Source: Methanoregula sp. (GTDB taxonomy: Archaea > Halobacteriota > Methanomicrobia > Methanomicrobiales > Methanospirillaceae). Taken from it: 9,399 nucleotides of DNA. Within the stretch, counting starts at the first letter, position 1, and each line of letters begins with the position of its first letter. Under the pieces are notes generated by a model. It searched no databases. It was not told the DNA's origin and saw only the letters and a list, made by a program, of their open reading frames with translations. The stretch covers positions 6,458 to 15,856 of the forward strand of contig PNBP01000067.1 of assembly GCA_003136075.1 (NCBI GenBank). The letters are read 5' to 3'. This document shows, one piece after another, positions 5,495 to 9,399 of the stretch. A program made the position numbers and the translations under genes.

Positions 5495-5502
5495 TTTTTT
5501 TT
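5495..5502 (+). terminator. T8 tract after the slipin gene
   Basis: A run of eight T begins 14 bases after the slipin stop codon, with no stable hairpin before it. This is a typical archaeal U-tract terminator for the nfeD-slipin operon. Confidence 0.6.
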
Positions 5503-5742
5503 CAGATAGTATCCGGGGTCCTGGTTCTTCAGCAACTTTTTGTCGAACAATAAAAAGATTGGTTTTTAGTTCCTGGGTTAATTGTTCCCGGATAACCGTA
5601 CTCATTATCGTATGTTCCGTGAACAAACCCCAAAGATTGCCATAAATCCCTCGCAGAAACGTGAGGCTGAGTCACCAAAACTGTGAGGCATATCATAAAA
5701 CCGGGTAATCACCGGGCTTCTGATACATGAACAAGGAATTTC
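5503..5742. other. Convergent intergenic region with several inverted repeats
   Basis: No gene is supported here between the terminators of the convergent slipin and M50 genes. Visible structures are CTTTTT (5536-5541) with AAAAAG (5552-5557), the latter able to pair instead with TTTTT (5563-5567). There is also a bulged stem 5569-5577/5587-5596, a CCTCGC/GTGAGG hairpin (5649-5654/5661-5666) with an AGAAAC loop, and TATCA/TGATA (5691-5695/5721-5725) enclosing two CCGG. No clear promoter defines a transcript, and no C/D box set was found. It could be spacer or an unrecognised RNA. Confidence 0.35.
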
Positions 5743-5750
5743 AAAAAAAA
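5743..5750 (-). terminator. U8 tract after the M50 protease gene
   Basis: An A8 run on the plus strand gives eight T on the minus strand about 60 bases after the protease stop codon. Partly complementary flanks (AGGAATTT and AAATTTCCT around the run) surround it. This is the likely 3' end of the protease transcript. Confidence 0.55.
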
Positions 5751-5808
5751 TGGATAACATGTTAAAAATTTCCTGTGAGGTATTCTTGGATGTTCAACCA
5801 GATGTGCA

Positions 5809-7107
5809 TTACATGTGCAGCAGGTAGGGCAGCATAATAAGCGACATCAGGACGACGATCATCACATAACTCACTGCACTGACCACATACGTGGAATACT
5901 TGATCAACCCGCGTCGGTCAAGCAACCGGTCAACTCCCTCTTTAAAGATATATCCGCCATCAAGGGGAATCATCGGGATCGCGTTAAAGATTCCGACATT
6001 GATGTTAATCCATGCACACCAGAAGAACAGGTGGACAATATCCCAGAACCCCCAGAACGGCACCTGGTAATACCCGGTATCCGGTGTATCGAACGCGAGG
6101 ATGCGAAGGAATTGTGACCCCGGGTCACTGGCAAAGGGAATAACAATAAACTGGAAAAACCCGATGGGAGAGATCAGGGTACCCATGGCAGATTTGACCG
6201 CAGCCCCATCATAATATTCGACGCCCATGAACCCGCTCGTGGGTGCATTGCCATATTCCGTTGGCCATGCAGCAAGCGTGAGCGTATACTCTTTTACGGT
6301 ATCCTCCTTTTTTACCGCAAGGGTAACCGTGTCCCCGGGTTTTGTGGTGTTCAGGACCGCGGAAATGTCACCACGGGTGGTCACCGGGATCCCGTTTACT
6401 GCAGTAACCACAGAGCCCTGCGGAACTCCGGCCAATTCTGCGGGATACCCGCTGTAAATACCGTGGATGATCGGTTGTGTGGTAGAAGGTACCACCATGC
6501 CAAACATCAGGATAACCAGCACAAAACAGGTAAAACCGAGAACGAGGTTATTGGTGATCCCGGCACCAAACATCCGCACTTTTGGCATACCCTTCATCTT
6601 GTCGAGTTCTTCTTCATCCGGCTCGACAAAGAACCCGATAGGAATGACCGCAATTAATATGCCCATTCCCCGGACCTTGATGTTTTCCACCCGGCACAGG
6701 ATTGCATGCCCGAATTCATGGACTGCAATCGTAATGATAAATGCAAGCCAGACGGCAAGCGTGGAGGGGACATACTGGTTGATGCCGGGGAGCAGCAGGA
6801 TGTTCTGCGGTTCGTAAATTCCGGTCGGTTCGGGTTTGATGATCAGGGTATAGCGGACCGATATAAACAGCATCGCCGTGATAAAAACGGACACGAGGAT
6901 AACTGCAATAACCCCGATGGTCCCGTAGATGCGGAAAAATGTTCGCCACGATACAAATAGGTCAAAAAACTGAACCCTCTTGGTTTTGATGGCCATGATC
7001 GGGCCATAGAAAATAATGTGATCTTCCCACAGTTTCCTGGCGTGGATGTAGTAAGCTATGACAGCATACGCCCCAACAAGAAAAATGAAAAAAAGAATCC
7101 AGTCCAT
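5809..7107 (-). CDS. M50 family (site-2 protease type) membrane metalloprotease with PDZ domain
   Basis: This protein of about 432 residues carries the zinc-binding HEFGH motif (130-134) in a transmembrane helix and the partner NAIPMIPLDGG motif (375-385), whose Asp is the third zinc ligand. A PDZ domain lies between them (about 206-282, with the IYSGYPAELAGVPQGSVVTAVNGIPV carboxylate-loop region). Around eight hydrophobic segments place it in the membrane. M50 proteases cut substrates within the bilayer, usually after a first cut by another protease, to release transcription factors or clear signal peptides. The archaeal targets are mostly unknown. I chose the ATG at 7107, which begins directly with the first membrane helix (MDWILFFIFLVG). 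A GTG at 7134 adds nine residues with poor codons, and neither start has a clear ribosome binding site. It lies 73 bases after ribonuclease HII, possibly in one transcript. Confidence 0.92.
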   Translation of the reverse strand: MDWILFFIFLVGAYAVIAYYIHARKLWEDHIIFYGPIMAIKTKRVQFFDLFVSWRTFFRIYGTIGVIAVILVSVFITAMLFISVRYTLIIKPEPTGIYEPQNILLLPGINQYVPSTLAVWLAFIITIAVHEFGHAILCRVENIKVRGMGILIAVIPIGFFVEPDEEELDKMKGMPKVRMFGAGITNNLVLGFTCFVLVILMFGMVVPSTTQPIIHGIYSGYPAELAGVPQGSVVTAVNGIPVTTRGDISAVLNTTKPGDTVTLAVKKEDTVKEYTLTLAAWPTEYGNAPTSGFMGVEYYDGAAVKSAMGTLISPIGFFQFIVIPFASDPGSQFLRILAFDTPDTGYYQVPFWGFWDIVHLFFWCAWININVGIFNAIPMIPLDGGYIFKEGVDRLLDRRGLIKYSTYVVSAVSYVMIVVLMSLIMLPYLLHM

Positions 7108-7180
7108 TCTTTGTAGTATGGCATGGAAGACCACATAAAGGAATTGTCAGGGAGCGGATCACCCCTCACGATTAAAACAA

Positions 7181-7837
7181 TCAAAAAAATTTCTGCAGCC
7201 GACTCTGCTCTTTTCTGGCAACCATCGAAATAACCGTCTTCCAGCTCTTCCTCGCGATGGCCGGCGGGCATGCGTGTTCATCAATATAGGTGGTGAGGTA
7301 GCGGACGGTTACAGGATCGGAAGGGTACCCGCTCCCGATATCGCCATACTTCTTTGCAAGTTTTGTAATCGCCCGGTCACGCGTAACTTTTGCGATAATA
7401 CTTGCGGCAGATACGACGGGAAATTTGTCATCGGCATGGTGCTCTGATACGATCTTGCAGGGACGGTCAAGATATTCCCCTACGGTTTGTCCATACCGGA
7501 TTGAGTTCACATCACATGCGTCCACATATGCAATGTCTGGTGAGATCATGCGGATAACATCTGCATGCCCACGGGCAACAACGGTATTCAGGGTCATCTC
7601 ATGGCGGAACGCATCGATTTCGTGAGCTTCAATCACTACCGTTGCTATCCGGCAATGCTTCTTTATCCGGGAATAGAGGAGCTCTCGTGCAGCTGGAGTA
7701 AGTTTCTTTGAATCTTTAACAGGAATCTCCAGAAAAATATCCGAGGATTTCGCACCGACTCCTGCGATCACCATCGGTCCAAGCACCGAACCTTTTCCTG
7801 CTTCGTCGACCCCACAAATCACAATAGAGACGTTCAT
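7181..7837 (-). CDS. rnhB: Ribonuclease HII
   Basis: This protein of about 218 residues has all the hallmarks of archaeal RNase HII. The N-terminal GVDEAGKGSVLGPMVIAG supplies the first Asp and Glu of the DEDD active site, VDACDV the third acidic residue, and DDKFPVVSAASIIAKVTRD the last acidic region with the conserved Ser-Ala-Ala-Ser-Ile stretch. GSGYPSDP follows. The enzyme cleaves RNA in RNA-DNA hybrids, removing primers and single misincorporated ribonucleotides. Length is normal for the family. I chose the ATG at 7837 because it places the first strand correctly. A TTG two codons earlier is possible. There is no ribosome binding site, so a leaderless or very short leader is likely. It is divergent from the TrkA gene across 40 bases and upstream of the M50 protease gene. 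Confidence 0.96.
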   Translation of the reverse strand: MNVSIVICGVDEAGKGSVLGPMVIAGVGAKSSDIFLEIPVKDSKKLTPAARELLYSRIKKHCRIATVVIEAHEIDAFRHEMTLNTVVARGHADVIRMISPDIAYVDACDVNSIRYGQTVGEYLDRPCKIVSEHHADDKFPVVSAASIIAKVTRDRAITKLAKKYGDIGSGYPSDPVTVRYLTTYIDEHACPPAIARKSWKTVISMVARKEQSRLQKFF

Positions 7838-7841
7838 GCGC

Positions 7842-7851
7842 AAATTATTTC
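7842..7851 (+). promoter_or_regulatory. Possible TATA element of the TrkA-type gene
   Basis: AAATTATTTC lies about 30 bases before the ATG at 7878, the right distance for a leaderless or nearly leaderless transcript. It sits inside the short divergent gap shared with ribonuclease HII. The match to consensus is weak and no separate element for the other direction stands out. Confidence 0.3.
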
Positions 7852-7877
7852 AATGGAGATGATGGTAACCGGTAGTC

Positions 7878-8546
7878 ATGTATATTATCATCGTGGGGCT
7901 TGGCGGCATCGGACGGAGTCTTGTAAAACAGGCTGTCGAACATGGTAACAATGTCGTCGTCATCGACCATGATGAGGACCGGTGCAGTGAAATCCTTGAA
8001 CACTATGATATTCTTGCAGTCACCGGAAACGCAACAGACAAAACCACCCTTGAGGAAGCAGGTATCGATCGGACAGAGGCTTTTGTCGCCACCACAAGCG
8101 ATGATTCGGTCAACCTCATGGCCTGCTGGCTGGCAAAACGGTTCCATGTGCCAAACGTGGTCGCTATCGTCAACCAGACAGCCCATTCTGATTTTTTTAA
8201 GGAAGTCGGAGTCAGGATCAGCGAGAATCCCGACGAACTTGTCGCATCGCGGTTATATTATTGGACGGAAAACCCCCAGCTCCAGAAGCTTGCCTCGATT
8301 CCAGGCGGCACCATTTTTGAAATTGTTGCAGAAGATGGTGCCCCGATTGTCGGCCATGAGATCCGCGAACTCAAAGTCAAGGATTTCGTCTTTATTGCAA
8401 TCCGGAGAGCCGGAGGCGTGCTCATTATCCCGAGCGGAAGCGTGAAGATCCAGCCAAACGATATATTCACGGTATTTACCAAAAAAGAGGGCGAGGATGA
8501 CTGCCTGCGGCTCTTGAATAAACAACTGAAAAAATCAGCGGATTGA
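7878..8546 (+). CDS. trkA: TrkA-type RCK potassium transport regulator
   Basis: This 222-residue protein has one TrkA-N (RCK) Rossmann domain: GLGGIG at 7-12, the acidic residue D30 ending strand two (VVVID), and GNATD at 50-54. A TrkA-C domain follows (about residues 140-215, ending in the [15 protein letters not shown] region that is typical of the family). Such subunits bind NAD(H) or nucleotides and gate Trk/Ktr-type potassium transporters from the cytoplasmic face. Bacterial TrkA often has two such units. The single-unit form is common in archaea. No membrane partner (TrkH) is encoded in the window. The ATG at 7878 starts immediately at the first strand. A GGAGATGATGG stretch upstream is too far (about 12 bases) to be a good ribosome binding site. 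Its 3' end overlaps the convergent reductase gene by 12 bases. Confidence 0.93.
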   Translation: MYIIIVGLGGIGRSLVKQAVEHGNNVVVIDHDEDRCSEILEHYDILAVTGNATDKTTLEEAGIDRTEAFVATTSDDSVNLMACWLAKRFHVPNVVAIVNQTAHSDFFKEVGVRISENPDELVASRLYYWTENPQLQKLASIPGGTIFEIVAEDGAPIVGHEIRELKVKDFVFIAIRRAGGVLIIPSGSVKIQPNDIFTVFTKKEGEDDCLRLLNKQLKKSAD

Positions 8547-9399
8547 GGCGGCAAGCGCCCCGAGCTCCACAAGAAGTTTGGGATTGACCCGGATAAGTTC
8601 CTTGATCAGCGAGAGCGTGGAGAACTCCGTCAGATTGATTTTTGAAACGGAGTGAATGATCGCATTGAGCTTTTCATCAGGCTGTTTGATGAGATATTCC
8701 TTGATATGGTAATTGCGCTCGATCGCTTTTCCCATCTTGGATGCACGCCACGTCTTGTCATAGGTCATCAGCGCTTTTTTCGACAGATCGCCTTTGCTGA
8801 TGCAGTCCGCGGCAACAGTTGCAGCTAACTTTCCGGTATACATTCCATTGTAGATGCCCCCGCCCGTGAGCGGATCAACGACCCGGGCAGCATCCCCGAC
8901 GATGACCAGACCGTCAGAAACCGTACAGTCAAGGGGGCGACAGACTGATACGCCGCCGACAATGTATTCAATGGTTTTTCCGTGCGGGAACTTCTTTTTC
9001 ACGAACCGCTCAAGATAGTCTTTTGCCCGGTGCCCTTCCCCGCTTTTTTTCCCGGAGATCCCGATCCCGACGTTTGCTGTCCGTTCACCCTTCGGGAATA
9101 CCCAGAGATATCCTTCAGGTGCAACCTCGTTGCCGAGGTAGAAGATCGTGGCATGGGGATCAATGTCGATATCGGTCATCACGTACTGGACCGAGCTCAT
9201 GATCTCCCGGACCGGAACCGTTGTATCGATACCGCACCAGCGGGAAAATTTGGATTCGACACCATCGGCAGCGATGACAACATCTGCTTTTACGTTGGTG
9301 ACATGCCCACATGACTCGATCTTTGCCCCTTTCACGGCACCGTCTTCCATGACGGGCGCAGAAGCACGGGATTTTACAAAAACGTCCGCCCCGGCTTCG
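8535..9399 (-). CDS. Geranylgeranyl reductase family flavoprotein, N-terminus beyond the window
   Basis: The open frame runs off the right edge (sixteen further codons, including [10 protein letters not shown], before the ATG at 9350), so the true start and the N-terminal FAD-binding GxGxxG lie outside. Visible marks, counted from the Met at 9350, are a [11 protein letters not shown] strand (about 23-33), the GYLWVFPKG signature (80-88) that fits the YxWxFPK motif of geranylgeranyl reductases, and [14 protein letters not shown] (152-165), the FAD-contacting block. A helical C-terminus follows. Archaeal members (digeranylgeranylglycerophospholipid reductase) saturate the isoprenoid chains of membrane lipids. 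Methanogens often carry several paralogues, some of unknown substrate, so the exact reaction is unsure. It is convergent with the TrkA-type gene and overlaps it by 12 bases. Confidence 0.9.
   Translation of the reverse strand, partial: EAGADVFVKSRASAPVMEDGAVKGAKIESCGHVTNVKADVVIAADGVESKFSRWCGIDTTVPVREIMSSVQYVMTDIDIDPHATIFYLGNEVAPEGYLWVFPKGERTANVGIGISGKKSGEGHRAKDYLERFVKKKFPHGKTIEYIVGGVSVCRPLDCTVSDGLVIVGDAARVVDPLTGGGIYNGMYTGKLAATVAADCISKGDLSKKALMTYDKTWRASKMGKAIERNYHIKEYLIKQPDEKLNAIIHSVSKINLTEFSTLSLIKELIRVNPKLLVELGALAASIR

Noticed and set aside
5649..5730. Possible C/D box RNA (repeated GTGAGGC and CTGA-like boxes)
   Set aside because: No RUGAUGA box C and no properly spaced C/D, C'/D' set was found on either strand.
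7108..7134. GTG start adding nine residues to the M50 protease
   Set aside because: The added codons include several that are uncommon in the neighbouring genes (CTA, AGA, ATA) and there is no ribosome binding site. The ATG at 7107 begins right at the first membrane helix.

Overview
The window looks like chromosomal DNA from a euryarchaeal methanogen, most likely of the order Methanomicrobiales (Methanoregula-like). This placement is an inference. It rests on a geranylgeranyl-reductase-type flavoprotein, archaeal TATA boxes (TTTAAATA and similar) at the expected distance upstream of tRNAs and operons, GGTGA/GGAGG ribosome binding sites, U-tract terminators, and response regulators with no bacterial-type DNA-binding output domain. 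No mobile element, CRISPR array or prophage is visible.

Layout. Positions 1-71 hold most of a minus-strand tRNA-Lys(UUU), cut by the left edge. Positions 161-1925 hold a minus-strand signalling group: a Roadblock/LC7 protein translationally coupled (TGATG overlap) to a response regulator, followed by a second, paralogous response regulator with its own TATA box. Positions 1993-2473 have no convincing protein gene but do contain a symmetric TATA element, a candidate structured minus-strand RNA ending in a hairpin plus U-tract, and a plus-strand leader with a strong hairpin ahead of a 65-residue membrane/coiled-coil protein. A complete tRNA-Pro(GGG) lies 26 bases upstream of a DUF89/ARMT1-like phosphatase. 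Positions 3920-5481 are a two-gene plus-strand operon for an NfeD-like membrane protein and a slipin (SPFH/band 7) protein. After a 327-base convergent intergenic region come a minus-strand M50 site-2-type protease with a PDZ domain and, upstream of it, ribonuclease HII. A 40-base divergent region then leads to a TrkA-type RCK potassium-regulator subunit, which overlaps by 12 bases a convergent, right-truncated geranylgeranyl reductase family gene.

How the genes fit together. Three genes concern membrane organisation or quality control (NfeD, slipin, S2P-like protease) and one concerns membrane lipid saturation (GGR family). TrkA, RnhB and DUF89 are housekeeping or metabolite-repair genes with no evident link to their neighbours. 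The least understood parts are the Roadblock/twin-regulator cluster and the 1993-2473 segment, which may encode one or two unannotated RNAs.
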